Notes under the pieces: generated by a model | What the model was told of the DNA's origin: nothing | Seen by the model: the letters and a program-made list of their open reading frames with translations, nothing else | Databases searched by the model: none | Program-made: the position numbers and the translations under genes | From: an uncultured Actinomycetes bacterium | GTDB lineage: Bacteria; Actinomycetota; Actinomycetes; Mycobacteriales; Nakamurellaceae | Length of the DNA stretch: 64,000 nt | Direction: 5' to 3' | Assembly (NCBI GenBank): GCA_937926105.1 | Contig: CALANS010000209.1 | Span: 124,001-188,000, forward strand | In this document: piece after piece, positions 38,600 through 47,079 of the stretch | How the letters are laid out: every line of letters starts with the position of its first letter | How positions within the stretch are numbered: position 1 is the first letter of the stretch

Positions 38600-39433
38600 A
38601 TGAGCCAGGACTCCGTAGTTTCGGACGGTGACCGGTGGATGGCCCGTAACGTGACCGTTGGCGGGACCGCTTCGACCGATCGCGTGGCTGAGGTCTTGAG
38701 CCTCTTTATTTCTGGTCCGGCCGCCATGGGAGTCAGCGAAGTTGCTCGTGAACTCGGGCTGAGTAAGGCCGTCGTCCACCGGATTTTCCGCTCCTTGAGC
38801 AAGCACGGGTTTCTTCAGGAAGGTGCGGACACGCGCGCTTACCGTTTAGGTCCTGCGGCTGTTGCGCTGGGTGCCAGGGGGCTCCGCGATCTCGATATGA
38901 GGCGCGCAGCTCGACCGGTGCTTGAAGAATTGCGAGATCAAACCGGTGAAACAACTACGTTATCGGAGGTTCTCGGGACCCAAAGAGTATATTTGGATCA
39001 GCTGGAGAGCCGCCATACAATTCGAATGACGGTGGAGTTGGGCAGGCTCCACCCGCTCTACGCAGGGGGTACTGGGAAGGCCATTCTGGCGTTTCTGGAC
39101 AAGGATCGGAGAGAGTCGGTCTTCCGCCAGGGATTGACCCGGCTGACGGATACCACGATCACAGACCCGGGTGCGTTGATGACGGAGTTGGAGCAGATTG
39201 TCTCCCGCGGTTTCGCGGTTTCGATCGGTGAGCGCCAGCACGATGCAGGCTCGGTTGCGGCACCGATCTTCGACAGCGGAGGCTTGGCGATAGGGGCTCT
39301 GAGTGTGTGCGGACCAGCGGGCCGGTTTGATTCGGAAGCGATTGCTCGATATGCCCGTCTGGTTATTGCGGCTTCGGCACGCGTTTCCAGGGTGATGGGC
39401 TGGGCTGGCTCTGCTGGGGGTGGTGGTTTATGA
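38600..39433 (+). CDS. IclR-family transcriptional regulator
   Basis: Regulator of 277 residues. An N-terminal winged helix-turn-helix (MGVSEVARELGLSKAVVHRIFRSLSKHGFL, recognition helix SKAVVHRIFRSL) is joined to an IclR effector domain (PLYAGGTGKAILAFL, with LEQIVSRGFAVSIGERQHDAGSVAAPIFD). IclR proteins respond to aromatic or small organic acids and control catabolic operons. It sits between the two halves of the island and is a natural candidate to control both. GGAGG is 6 bases upstream of the ATG. The operator at 28271-28300 is a possible target; no such palindrome was noticed beside the regulator gene itself. Confidence 0.92.
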   Translation: MSQDSVVSDGDRWMARNVTVGGTASTDRVAEVLSLFISGPAAMGVSEVARELGLSKAVVHRIFRSLSKHGFLQEGADTRAYRLGPAAVALGARGLRDLDMRRAARPVLEELRDQTGETTTLSEVLGTQRVYLDQLESRHTIRMTVELGRLHPLYAGGTGKAILAFLDKDRRESVFRQGLTRLTDTTITDPGALMTELEQIVSRGFAVSIGERQHDAGSVAAPIFDSGGLAIGALSVCGPAGRFDSEAIARYARLVIAASARVSRVMGWAGSAGGGGL

Positions 39434-39651
39434 CGGCCAGTTCGGCGGCGTGTGGTGGAGGCGATCAGTGTGCGGCACGATCCCTAGTTGGCTGATTGCG
39501 TCGCAGCGTGTGAGTGACCGATCGGAGTTGTTTCCGCGTCGAGACCTGATCGGCGGCGTGGTGTTGTCGGGGCACCGGACGACGGCAACGTGGGACAGAT
39601 ACTTGTTGTGCGAATGTGGCCGTCGTATTTTGGGAAGGACGTGAGGTGCGA

Positions 39652-40857
39652 ATGGCTAGTGGGCCGTTGTCGGGGCTGACGGTGCTAGACGCATCGTCGA
39701 TCCTTGCCGGGCCGCTCTGCTGCCAGATCTTAGGTGATTTCGGCGCTGATGTGATCAAGATCGAACACCCGGTCAGAGGGGATTCGATGCGCGGGCACGG
39801 CCCGTCGCGAAACGGCGTGCCGCTGTGGTGGAGTGAGATCTCACGTAATAAGAGAACGGTGGGTCTGTCGCTGTCGGTTCCGGAGGGTGCCGAGATCTTC
39901 CGAAGGATGGCGGCCAGGGCGGATGTGGTGGTAGAGAACTTCCGCCCCGGGACCTTGGAGCGTTGGGGCGTGGGGCCGAAGGCCTTGCATTCCGCTAACC
40001 CGCGCCTGGTAATCGCGCGGATTACCGGGTTTGGCCAGGGCGGTCCGTACGCCCATCGTGCGGGTTTCGGCACCTTGGCAGAGGCGATGAGCGGCTTCGC
40101 GCATCTGACAGGTGCGGCTGATGGTCCACCGATGCTGCCTGCTTTTGGGCTGGCTGACTCGATCGCTGGAATCGCCGCCTCGAGCGCGATCGTCATGGCG
40201 CTCTACAGGCGCGATGCCGGGGCCGACGCGACCGGGGTGGGGCAGGTGATTGATCTGAACCTCCTAGAACCGATCATGACGGCGGTAGGCCCGACACCGA
40301 CCTATTACCAACAGTTGGGGATGGTCGGTCATCGGCATGGGAATCGGTCGACTAACAATGCTCCGCGCAACACCTATGTTACCGCTGACGGCAAATGGGT
40401 TGCCGTTTCGGCAAGCGCGCAAACTATCGCCGAGCGTGTCATGCGTCTCGTCGGCCATCCGGAGGTTATCGAGGAGCCTTGGTTTGGCAGCGGTGCTGGA
40501 CGCGTGGAGCACGCCGACCTACTGGATGGATATGTGGAGGCATTTGTGCGGGCTCGGACGCGGCGTGACGTACTCGCGGAGTTCGAGATGGTCGGTGCAG
40601 CTATTGCACCGGTGTACGACGCGCGCGACTTGGTGGAGGATCCACATGTCAAAGCCACAGATATGTTGACGGTTGTCGTTGACGACGAGCTGGGTGATGT
40701 TTTACAGCACGGCGTGATGTGGCGGATGTCAGATTCCCCTGGGAGTGTTCGATTTCCGGGGCGATCTAAAGGTGCAGATACGGCTGAGGTTCTGGGCAAA
40801 CTCGGGTATTCGGAAACTGACTTGGCTGCGCTGATGGAGTCGGGCGTGATTGCGTGA
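39652..40857 (+). CDS. CaiB/BaiF-type (family III) CoA transferase
   Basis: CoA transferase of 401 residues that moves CoA between carboxylic acids through an aspartyl-CoA anhydride. Visible: LDASSILAGPLCCQILGDFGADVIKIEHP, NKRTVGLSL, NFRPGTLERWG, and Asp169 in FGLADSIAGIAAS at the expected catalytic position, then RNTYVTADGKWVAVSA. The probable role is activation of an acid made by the island's enzymes. It opens the second gene set, 218 bases after the IclR gene; that gap may hold a promoter but no clear one was seen. The start at 39652 rather than 39616 gives the normal N-terminus. Confidence 0.93.
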   Translation: MASGPLSGLTVLDASSILAGPLCCQILGDFGADVIKIEHPVRGDSMRGHGPSRNGVPLWWSEISRNKRTVGLSLSVPEGAEIFRRMAARADVVVENFRPGTLERWGVGPKALHSANPRLVIARITGFGQGGPYAHRAGFGTLAEAMSGFAHLTGAADGPPMLPAFGLADSIAGIAASSAIVMALYRRDAGADATGVGQVIDLNLLEPIMTAVGPTPTYYQQLGMVGHRHGNRSTNNAPRNTYVTADGKWVAVSASAQTIAERVMRLVGHPEVIEEPWFGSGAGRVEHADLLDGYVEAFVRARTRRDVLAEFEMVGAAIAPVYDARDLVEDPHVKATDMLTVVVDDELGDVLQHGVMWRMSDSPGSVRFPGRSKGADTAEVLGKLGYSETDLAALMESGVIA

Positions 40858-40890
40858 TGTTGTGCTGTGATATTTCGCGGAAGGGGACTA

Positions 40891-41772
40891 GTGTTGGTTG
40901 CCGATGAAGCGGTCCCAGGCGTCACCGTCGCCGATGGTGTCGAAGATCGGAGTGCTGGCCATTCGCTGCTCGGCGCGATCCGCTCGGGCGTGCGAATCTT
41001 TGATCTGGGTCGACGGCTATCGATCGGCATGCCGCAGTCGCCCAATCACCCGCCCTATTGGCACACCCTGCCTCGTCGACATGGCGATACGGTACGGGCG
41101 GACGGCGGCTCGGCAGCTAACGACTTGTTGTCGATGGGGACTCACGTTGGAACCCATATTGATTCTTTCGCTCACGTCTCCCAAGATGGCCGGCTCTTGG
41201 ACGGCAGCGACGCAGTTGAGGCGTCGCGGGGTGGCCGGTTCACCGCCCTTGGTGCGCACACCATCGATCCGATGGTTCGGCGAGGCGTACTGCTGGACAT
41301 CCCGGGTGTACTTGGCGTGGACTGCTGCTCGGGTGGATACGAAATCACACCACGGGACCTCGCGTTAGCGGCCGATCGGGCGTGCATAGCGATCCATCGC
41401 GGAGACGTGGTGTTGATTCGGAGTGGATGGGGCAGGTGGTTCGCCGACGATCCGGTGCGTTTTGTAGGTAAAGATTCGGGGGTCCCCGGGGTCGGTGCTG
41501 ATGGGGCGGGATGGTTGGCGGATGCAGGGGCGCACGCGGTAGGTGCCGACACGATTGCCTTCGAGTGTCTGCCGGCGGGAGCCGGCCACGCCCGGTTGCC
41601 CGCCCATCGCGTCCTTCTCGTCGAGCGCGGCGTCTACATCATCGAAGCCATGGCATTGGACGAGCTCGCGGCGGCGGGTGTCACAGAGTTTGTCTTTGTC
41701 CTGGCTCCGTTGGCTCTGTTCGGCGCGACCGGTTCTCCGGTGCGCCCACTGGCGGTGATCGACGGTGTCTGA
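40891..41772 (+). CDS. Cyclase-family metal-dependent hydrolase (kynurenine formamidase/isatin hydrolase-like)
   Basis: Hydrolase of 293 residues with the metal-binding motif HxGTHxDxxxH (His85, His89, Asp91, His95 in THVGTHIDSFAH). The same fold occurs in bacterial kynurenine formamidase and isatin hydrolase, which open N-acyl or lactam bonds using Zn or Mn. Other conserved parts are FDLGRRLSIGMPQSPNHP and GDVVLIRSGWGRWF. The start is taken at the GTG at 40891 because GGAAGGGG lies just ahead; the GTG at 40867 is an alternative. It overlaps the MmgE/PrpD gene by 8 bp. Substrate unknown, but ring opening of a nitrogen heterocycle would suit the island. Confidence 0.85.
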   Translation: MLVADEAVPGVTVADGVEDRSAGHSLLGAIRSGVRIFDLGRRLSIGMPQSPNHPPYWHTLPRRHGDTVRADGGSAANDLLSMGTHVGTHIDSFAHVSQDGRLLDGSDAVEASRGGRFTALGAHTIDPMVRRGVLLDIPGVLGVDCCSGGYEITPRDLALAADRACIAIHRGDVVLIRSGWGRWFADDPVRFVGKDSGVPGVGADGAGWLADAGAHAVGADTIAFECLPAGAGHARLPAHRVLLVERGVYIIEAMALDELAAAGVTEFVFVLAPLALFGATGSPVRPLAVIDGV

Positions 41773-43183
41773 TGGGACGTTGGCCGGGCGGCTCGCCGCA
41801 TTCGCCTCGAGTTCCCGATTGGATGGCATTCCGGACGAGGTAACCGCTAGCGTCCGGCAACGCGTGTTGGACATCATCGGATTGTGTGTAGCAGCGCACC
41901 GCGTTCCGACAAGCCGAGCGGTGGTGGACTACGTGCTGGATCAGGGCGGCCACCGCCAGGCGCACATGATTGGGGCGCGTGCTGTCGTAACGGGGGGGCA
42001 GGCGGCGTTCGTTAACGGCGTACTGGCCCATTCACTTGACTATGATGACACTCATCTACCGTCGGTCCTGCACCCGAGCGCGTCCGTGGTGCCCGCGGCT
42101 CTGGCGGCGGGCGAGCATGCCAATTCCACGGGCCTGGCGGTGGTGCGTGCGATTGCGGTAGGCCTGGAGGTGACGGTCCGCCTTGGCATGGCGGGATACG
42201 ACACCGATCTGCGTAACTCGGTGTTCTTTGAGCACGGTCAACATGCCACCTCGATTTGTGGGGCCATGGGTGGTGCCGTTGCTGCCGGCCTGTTGTACGG
42301 GCTCGACGTCGACCAGCTACGCGACACCCTGGGCATCGCGGCGTCCATGGCTGCCGGTGTGATAGAAGCCAACCGGACCGGTGGGACGGTCAAGAGGCTG
42401 CATTGTGGCTGGGCCGCCCAGTCGGCCGTCGCGGCCGCACAGTTGGTTCAGCATGGCTTCTCCGGCCCACCGACGGTGCTGGAAGGTCGTTTCGGCTTTT
42501 TTGAGGCATTCCTGCACGGGCGGTTCGATCCCGACCAGGTAACCGGTGGCTTGGGCGAGACTTGGGCAGTGCCCGGCATATTCTTTAAGCCGTATCCCGC
42601 GAATCACTTCACTCATACTGCGATCGATGCTGGCAGGGCGGCGGCGGCCGCGGGCATCCAGCCCGGCGACATCTCAGCGATGACTCTGGCGGTGCCCAAG
42701 GCGGTGGTACGCACGATCGGCCAGCCGTTGATGTCCAAACAAAATCCCGAGACAGGTTATCAGGCGCAGTTTTCCGGTCCGTACGCGGTGGTGGCAGGGC
42801 TTCTCGGTGGCGGCGGGCTGGGAGTTGGACCGGATGACTTTACCGACGAGTTGGCAAGAGATCCGGCGCGCCGCGCGTTGATGGCGAAGATTGATGTCGT
42901 GAGTGATGAGCGTTGCGACGCGATATTTCCCTTCCAGTTCCCTGCCATCTTGACTGTGTGTACCTCGACCGGAGTGCGCGCATTCGAGATACTAGCCAAT
43001 CGTGGCAGCCCCGATCGCCCACTTTCGGACCGAGAACTGAGTCAAAAGTTCGCCGATAACACATCCGGTCGATTGCCGGTACGACTCGCGGCGCAGATCA
43101 GGGAAACAGTGCTCGCCTTGGACGCGCAGCCCGGGCTGGACGAGCTGATGACGCTGGCGTCGTGGCACGAGCAGGTCGACTAG
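41765..43183 (+). CDS. MmgE/PrpD-family protein
   Basis: Protein of 472 residues of the 2-methylcitrate dehydratase/cis-aconitate decarboxylase family. The N-terminal all-helical domain has the typical FVNGVLAHSLDYDDTHLPSVLHPSASVVPAALA, including the Asp and His residues of the active site. The lid region follows (KRLHCGWAAQSAVAAAQL, FFKPYPANHFTHTAIDA). Members dehydrate, decarboxylate or epimerise di- and tricarboxylates. Within this gene set it could process a dicarboxylate before CoA-dependent cleavage. The GTG start lies within the end of the cyclase gene, so the two are coupled. Confidence 0.9.
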   Translation: MSDGTLAGRLAAFASSSRLDGIPDEVTASVRQRVLDIIGLCVAAHRVPTSRAVVDYVLDQGGHRQAHMIGARAVVTGGQAAFVNGVLAHSLDYDDTHLPSVLHPSASVVPAALAAGEHANSTGLAVVRAIAVGLEVTVRLGMAGYDTDLRNSVFFEHGQHATSICGAMGGAVAAGLLYGLDVDQLRDTLGIAASMAAGVIEANRTGGTVKRLHCGWAAQSAVAAAQLVQHGFSGPPTVLEGRFGFFEAFLHGRFDPDQVTGGLGETWAVPGIFFKPYPANHFTHTAIDAGRAAAAAGIQPGDISAMTLAVPKAVVRTIGQPLMSKQNPETGYQAQFSGPYAVVAGLLGGGGLGVGPDDFTDELARDPARRALMAKIDVVSDERCDAIFPFQFPAILTVCTSTGVRAFEILANRGSPDRPLSDRELSQKFADNTSGRLPVRLAAQIRETVLALDAQPGLDELMTLASWHEQVD

Positions 43184-43239
43184 GCAGGCAGCGTCGTAAA
43201 GGCTGCAGCACAGTTCAGTAGCAGATATGGAGGCCCGTG

Positions 43240-44715
43240 ATGGATTACGACCTGGTGTTGACCAACGTTCGAGTAGTTAATCATGACAGTGGTACTCGGA
43301 CGGCTGCAGATCTGGCGCCTACCGAGATTGCGATCTCGGATGGGACTGTCGCAGCGGTGGGTGACGATCTCGCTCCCCACGCGGCACGCGTCCTCGACGG
43401 TCAGGGCAGGCTCGCCTTTCCGGGTGCGGTGGATGCGCATTCGCACTGGGGAATTTACAACCCACTCGAGGAGGATTCGGTCACCGAGAGTATGGCTTGT
43501 GCCCAAGGCGGCGTCACCACCTCGCTGAACTACATGCGCAGCGGGCAGTACTACATGAATCGCGGTGGTTCGTATGGGGAGTTGTTTCCGCTGGTACTCG
43601 ATGCTTGTAGGGGACGCGCCTACGTTGACTACGGATTCCACCTCGCCCCTATGAGTCGTGGCCAGATAGACGAGATTCCACAAATGATCGCCGAATACGG
43701 GGTGGCCTCGTTCAAGATTTTCATGTTCTATGGTAGTCATGGATTACATGGCCGCTCGGATGACCAGACTGCATTCTTGATGACCCCACCCGGCGAGCGG
43801 TACGACTTTGCACACTTCGAATTCGTCATGCGCGGGGTCGAGGCGGCTCGGCAGCGATTTCCGGAGATCGCCGACGAGATCTCGTTGTCCCTGCACTGCG
43901 AGACTGCTGAGATCATGACGGCCTACACCAAAATGGTCGAAGCGGAGGGGAAGCTGTCGGGGCTGGAGGCGTACAGCGCATCCCGGCCACCCCACTCGGA
44001 GGGGCTCGCAGTGTCGATTGCTTCCTACCTGGCGTACGAGACGGGGCTGCCGACCATCAACTTGCTGCACCTGTCGAGTGCTAAGGCGGTCGACGCGGCG
44101 ATGCGGATGGCCGCGACCTTCCCGGAGGTGGACTTCCGGCGGGAAGTGACGATCGGTCACCTGGTTGCCGACATCACCACCGCCAACGGGATCGGGGCAA
44201 AGGTCAATCCGCCTATTCGACCCCGCGCGGATGTCGAGTCGCTGTGGGAGCACCTACTGGCAGGCAACGTAGACTGGGTGTGCTCGGATCACGCATGTTG
44301 TAGGGACGAAAAGAAGTTCGGCGACCCCCGCGACGACGTGTTCGCGGCGAAGTCCGGGTTCGGCGGCACTGAGTACCTGCTGCCTGGTCTGATTTCGGAA
44401 GGTTCGAGGCGTGGCTTGCCGCTGAGCGCCGTCGCTGCACTGTCCGCGTGGAACCCAGCGCGGCGATTCGGGTTACGCACCAAGGGCGCCATCGCCGCCG
44501 GTTTCGATGCTGACATAGCGTTGGTCGATCCGGAAGCGCCATGGACCGTACGGGCTGTGGATTCAGCATCAACTCAGGAATACACACCGTTTGAGGGGCT
44601 CGAGATGACCGCGAAGGTGACGGACACCTTCGTGCGTGGCCATCATGTCTTTGTGGCCGGCGCAGTCACGGGAGACCCGATGGGTCACTATCTGCACCGG
44701 CCGAGCGGGCGCTAG
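43240..44715 (+). CDS. Dihydropyrimidinase/hydantoinase-like amidohydrolase
   Basis: Cyclic amidohydrolase of 491 residues that should open a cyclic amide or imide ring. The binuclear metal site is complete: His67 and His69 (DAHSHW), carboxylated Lys159 (SFKIFMFYG), His219 (LSLHCET), His277 (LLHLSS) and Asp350 (CSDHACC). The C-terminus has the usual NPARRFGLRTKGAIAAGFDADIALVDP. GGAGG lies 6 bases before the ATG at 43240. Together with the racemase-like gene it recalls hydantoin or pyrimidine use, but no carbamoylase gene is present. Last gene with low-GC island character. Confidence 0.88.
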   Translation: MDYDLVLTNVRVVNHDSGTRTAADLAPTEIAISDGTVAAVGDDLAPHAARVLDGQGRLAFPGAVDAHSHWGIYNPLEEDSVTESMACAQGGVTTSLNYMRSGQYYMNRGGSYGELFPLVLDACRGRAYVDYGFHLAPMSRGQIDEIPQMIAEYGVASFKIFMFYGSHGLHGRSDDQTAFLMTPPGERYDFAHFEFVMRGVEAARQRFPEIADEISLSLHCETAEIMTAYTKMVEAEGKLSGLEAYSASRPPHSEGLAVSIASYLAYETGLPTINLLHLSSAKAVDAAMRMAATFPEVDFRREVTIGHLVADITTANGIGAKVNPPIRPRADVESLWEHLLAGNVDWVCSDHACCRDEKKFGDPRDDVFAAKSGFGGTEYLLPGLISEGSRRGLPLSAVAALSAWNPARRFGLRTKGAIAAGFDADIALVDPEAPWTVRAVDSASTQEYTPFEGLEMTAKVTDTFVRGHHVFVAGAVTGDPMGHYLHRPSGR

Positions 44716-44868
44716 GCGAACCGGCGCCGATGGCCGCTCCGTCGGCCACGACGACCGGGTGGAACACTGGATCGGCGCCGATGGTCACCGGCGAGCGGGA
44801 CGATGCAGCGGTGGGTGGCCTTGTCGGTCTGCGGGGCGCCCGCGCCCGAATGAGGAGGGAGGCGGTCA

Positions 44869-45759
44869 GTGGTGATACCGCGCAGCTACCTGTACGTCCC
44901 CGGTGACCAACCCGACAAGCTGGCCAAGGTCCTGCAGCGTGGGGCCGACGCGGTGATCCTCGATCTTGAAGATGCCGTCGCCGCGGGCGCCAAGGATGCC
45001 GGCCGGGCGGCGGTCGCAGCGTTCCTGGACGGCCTCCCGACTGGTCTATCGAGCCCCCAGTTGTGGTTGCGGATCAACCCAGCCGAGGCCGGATCCGTGG
45101 ACATCGCGGTGGCCTGGCGGCCGGTACTGACCGGCGTGATGGTGGCGAAGACCGAGTCGGTTGCCGACCTTGAGGATGTCGATCGGGCGCTGCGGGCGGT
45201 GGAGCAGGCCGCCGGGGCGGCGGTCGGATCCACCGCGGTGGTGCCGATGCTGGAGTCCGCTGCAGCAATCTTTGCTGCACCGCAGATCGCGGCTGGCCCG
45301 CGGGTGGTGCGGCTACAGGTGGGCGAGGCCGATCTCACCTCCGAACTCGGGGTGGACGCGGCCGGTGCCGGATCTGCGGTCGTGACGACCGCACGCAGCA
45401 TGGTGGTGCTGGCATCCGCGGCGGCCGGTCTGGAGCCGCCGATGGCCCCGGTGTCCACCGACTTTCGCGACTTGGATGCCCTGCGAAGCAGCACCCGAGA
45501 GCTGGCCGGGATGGGGTATCTGGGCCGCGCCTGCATCCATCCGGCGCAGGTAGCGGTGGTCAATGGAGTCTTCACCCCCGATGCCCAGGAAGTCAGCGCC
45601 GCCCGGTCGCTGGTCCAGCGTTTCGATGCGGAGCTGGCGGCCGGACGAGGCGTGATGGTCGGCGACGACGGCCGCATGGTGGACGAGGCGGTGCTGCGCA
45701 GAGCGCGTCGCCTGCTGGTGCTTGCCGACCCCGGCCGCTCGGGCAGCGCCGCCGGTTGA
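44869..45759 (+). CDS. HpcH/HpaI aldolase/citrate lyase beta-type enzyme
   Basis: TIM-barrel lyase of 296 residues of the CitE/malyl-CoA/citramalyl-CoA lyase family: PRSYLYVPGDQPDKLAKVLQRGADAVILDLEDAV, RINP, VMVAKTES, VPMLESAAAI (metal Glu), RLQVGEADL and GRACIHPAQVAVVN. With the CoA transferase and MmgE/PrpD protein it could complete cleavage of a CoA thioester to acetyl-CoA or glyoxylate/pyruvate. Its composition is high-GC like the chromosome, so it may be a resident gene at the island border. GAGGAGGG lies upstream of the GTG. Confidence 0.88.
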   Translation: MVIPRSYLYVPGDQPDKLAKVLQRGADAVILDLEDAVAAGAKDAGRAAVAAFLDGLPTGLSSPQLWLRINPAEAGSVDIAVAWRPVLTGVMVAKTESVADLEDVDRALRAVEQAAGAAVGSTAVVPMLESAAAIFAAPQIAAGPRVVRLQVGEADLTSELGVDAAGAGSAVVTTARSMVVLASAAAGLEPPMAPVSTDFRDLDALRSSTRELAGMGYLGRACIHPAQVAVVNGVFTPDAQEVSAARSLVQRFDAELAAGRGVMVGDDGRMVDEAVLRRARRLLVLADPGRSGSAAG

Positions 45760-45785
45760 CCTCTTGCGGTCCCGGGGGCGCGCTT

Positions 45786-46292
45786 TTAGGACGAGCGCAC
45801 CTGCTGTGTGCTCGGATCGTCACCGCTCGCCGAGCGCTCGTCACCGCTGCCGTCGGCATCGGGGTCCGATCCGTCGGCCTCGTCGGTGCCCGGACCGACA
45901 TCGGTCGGCGGCCGGAGCAGGAACAGCCGGGAGCCGGCGGCCGCGACGATCCGGGGCAGGTCGATCGGGCGCACCCCCGGCAGGACGGTGCGCCGACCGG
46001 ACGTCGTCACCGCCACCGCCCAGCGCTGCCCGGGGAATTCGATCTGAGCCAGGTCCGCCCAGTCGATCCGGGTCCGGCCGCGCAGCCAACGGGCCGACAG
46101 GTGCGTTGCTGTTGCCGTGGTCCCGGCGAAGATCACCACGACGAGCGCCAGCGCGGGCGCCAGGTAGAGCAGGATCCAGGCCCCGCCGGCGGTGGCCAAT
46201 GGCGTCACGCAGAAGGCGAGCATTAATGGGACGCTCACGGCGGTCCACGACACGTGGATGCGCACGGGTCGGGAGCCGGGCATGGCGCCCAT
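45786..46292 (-). CDS. PH-domain membrane protein, Cfp6-like
   Basis: Protein of 168 residues: two adjacent hydrophobic helices near the N-terminus (SWTAVSVPLMLAFCVTPLA, WILLYLAPALALVVVIFAG) and then a short bacterial PH-like beta domain (TRIDWADLAQIEFPGQRWAVAVTTSGRRTVLPGVRPIDLPRIV). The C-terminal 40 residues are acidic and disordered. This matches small actinobacterial PH proteins of the Cfp6 type. Function unknown. It is divergent from a second PH-domain gene, 148 bp apart. The start is uncertain by three codons (ATG at 46283 or 46292). Confidence 0.65.
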   Translation of the reverse strand: MGAMPGSRPVRIHVSWTAVSVPLMLAFCVTPLATAGGAWILLYLAPALALVVVIFAGTTATATHLSARWLRGRTRIDWADLAQIEFPGQRWAVAVTTSGRRTVLPGVRPIDLPRIVAAAGSRLFLLRPPTDVGPGTDEADGSDPDADGSGDERSASGDDPSTQQVRSS

Positions 46293-46440
46293 GGTGCCAC
46301 CGGCGGGTCCGCGACCGGATCCGGGCGTGCCCGGTGCGCGAAGGCGCCGACAATCCCGGTCCGGGAAGGTAGCGTGATCATCGACCTTGCGCCGGCGACC
46401 GGCGACGTCGCCGGTCGCGGGACCGACGTCAGGAGGAGCG

Positions 46441-47079
46441 ATGGCGTTTCCGGATAACCTGCTCTCACGCGGGGAGCGCGTCGTGCTGCACAAGCACCCG
46501 CACTGGAAGGTGCTGGTGCTGCCCGTCCTGTTCTTCATCGTGATCATCGCGGGTGGGTCGTTCTTTGCCGCGTGGGTGAACAAGTGGAATGACTCGGGGT
46601 TCACCACCCACCTGTGGTGGTTCGTGGGGATCTCGGTGGTCGGCGTGGTGCTGCTGGTGCTGCTGTGCGTCGTGCCGTTCTTGCGCTGGCGCACCGAGCA
46701 CTTCGTGCTGACCACCGAGCACGTGTTCTTCCGCACCGGGATCCTGAACCGCCGGCAGCACCAGATCCCGCTATCTCGGATCCAAAACATCGAGACCGTG
46801 GTGACGTTCTGGGGTCGCATCCTGAGCTATGGCTCGCTGATCGTGGACTCGGCCGCCGACCAGCCGCTGGAGTTCACCAACGTGGCGTCCCTGACCAAGG
46901 TGCAGAGCACCCTGAACCAGCTGATCGCCGACGACCGGGACCAGCGCGGGGATCCGACGGATCCTCGGACCCGGGCGATCCCGCGTCCGACGGAGTCGAT
47001 GGACCGGGGCCAGGGCGGCGACGGCGGTGACGAGCCCGTCGGGGACTACCCCGACGGCGGATACCCGCCGCAGCGGTGA
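46441..47079 (+). CDS. PH-domain (YdbS-like) membrane protein
   Basis: Membrane protein of 212 residues: helices at about 23-46 (VLVLPVLFFIVIIAGGSFFAAW) and 59-80 (WWFVGISVVGVVLLVLLCVVPFL), followed by a bacterial PH domain (TEHFVLTTEHVFFRTGILNRRQHQIPLSRIQNIET ... GSLIVDSAADQPLEFTNV). It corresponds to the PH protein found next to accD and purK in mycobacteria (Rv3278c type). AGGAGGAG precedes the ATG. Its stop overlaps the HMG-CoA lyase start (GTGA). The C-terminal tail is Gly/Asp/Pro-rich. Role in the membrane unknown. Confidence 0.82.
   Translation: MAFPDNLLSRGERVVLHKHPHWKVLVLPVLFFIVIIAGGSFFAAWVNKWNDSGFTTHLWWFVGISVVGVVLLVLLCVVPFLRWRTEHFVLTTEHVFFRTGILNRRQHQIPLSRIQNIETVVTFWGRILSYGSLIVDSAADQPLEFTNVASLTKVQSTLNQLIADDRDQRGDPTDPRTRAIPRPTESMDRGQGGDGGDEPVGDYPDGGYPPQR

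Larger units (their letters stand above)
28131..44715. other. Lower-GC accessory catabolic island
   Basis: From about 28.13 kb the sequence changes abruptly to lower GC content with frequent A/T-ending codons, and it returns to high GC near 44.7 kb. By hand count, 30061-30120 has 24 G+C in 60 and 42001-42060 has 32, against 42 in 47401-47460. All genes in it point in one direction and encode uptake and catabolism. No integrase, transposase, tRNA or terminal repeat was found, so the transfer mechanism is unknown. The part before 38.5 kb is more AT-rich than the part after it, so it may have been assembled in two steps. Confidence 0.6.

Noticed and set aside
39434..39651. 74-codon open frame between the IclR and CoA-transferase genes
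   Set aside because: It overlaps the end of the IclR gene, lacks a Shine-Dalgarno and has no recognisable pattern; the stretch is more likely a promoter region.
39652..40857. Glu instead of Asp in IDLNLLEPIM of the CoA transferase, taken at first as loss of the catalytic residue
   Set aside because: The catalytic Asp is at position 169 in FGLADSIAG and is present.
28131..44715. Integrated plasmid, phage or transposon
   Set aside because: No integrase, transposase, replication gene, tRNA target or flanking repeat was seen; only composition supports acquisition.
44716..44868. Short gap with a repeated CGGCGCCGATGG before the CitE-like gene
   Set aside because: Only a 12-bp repeat with no gene or dyad; not enough to call an attachment site or gene remnant.
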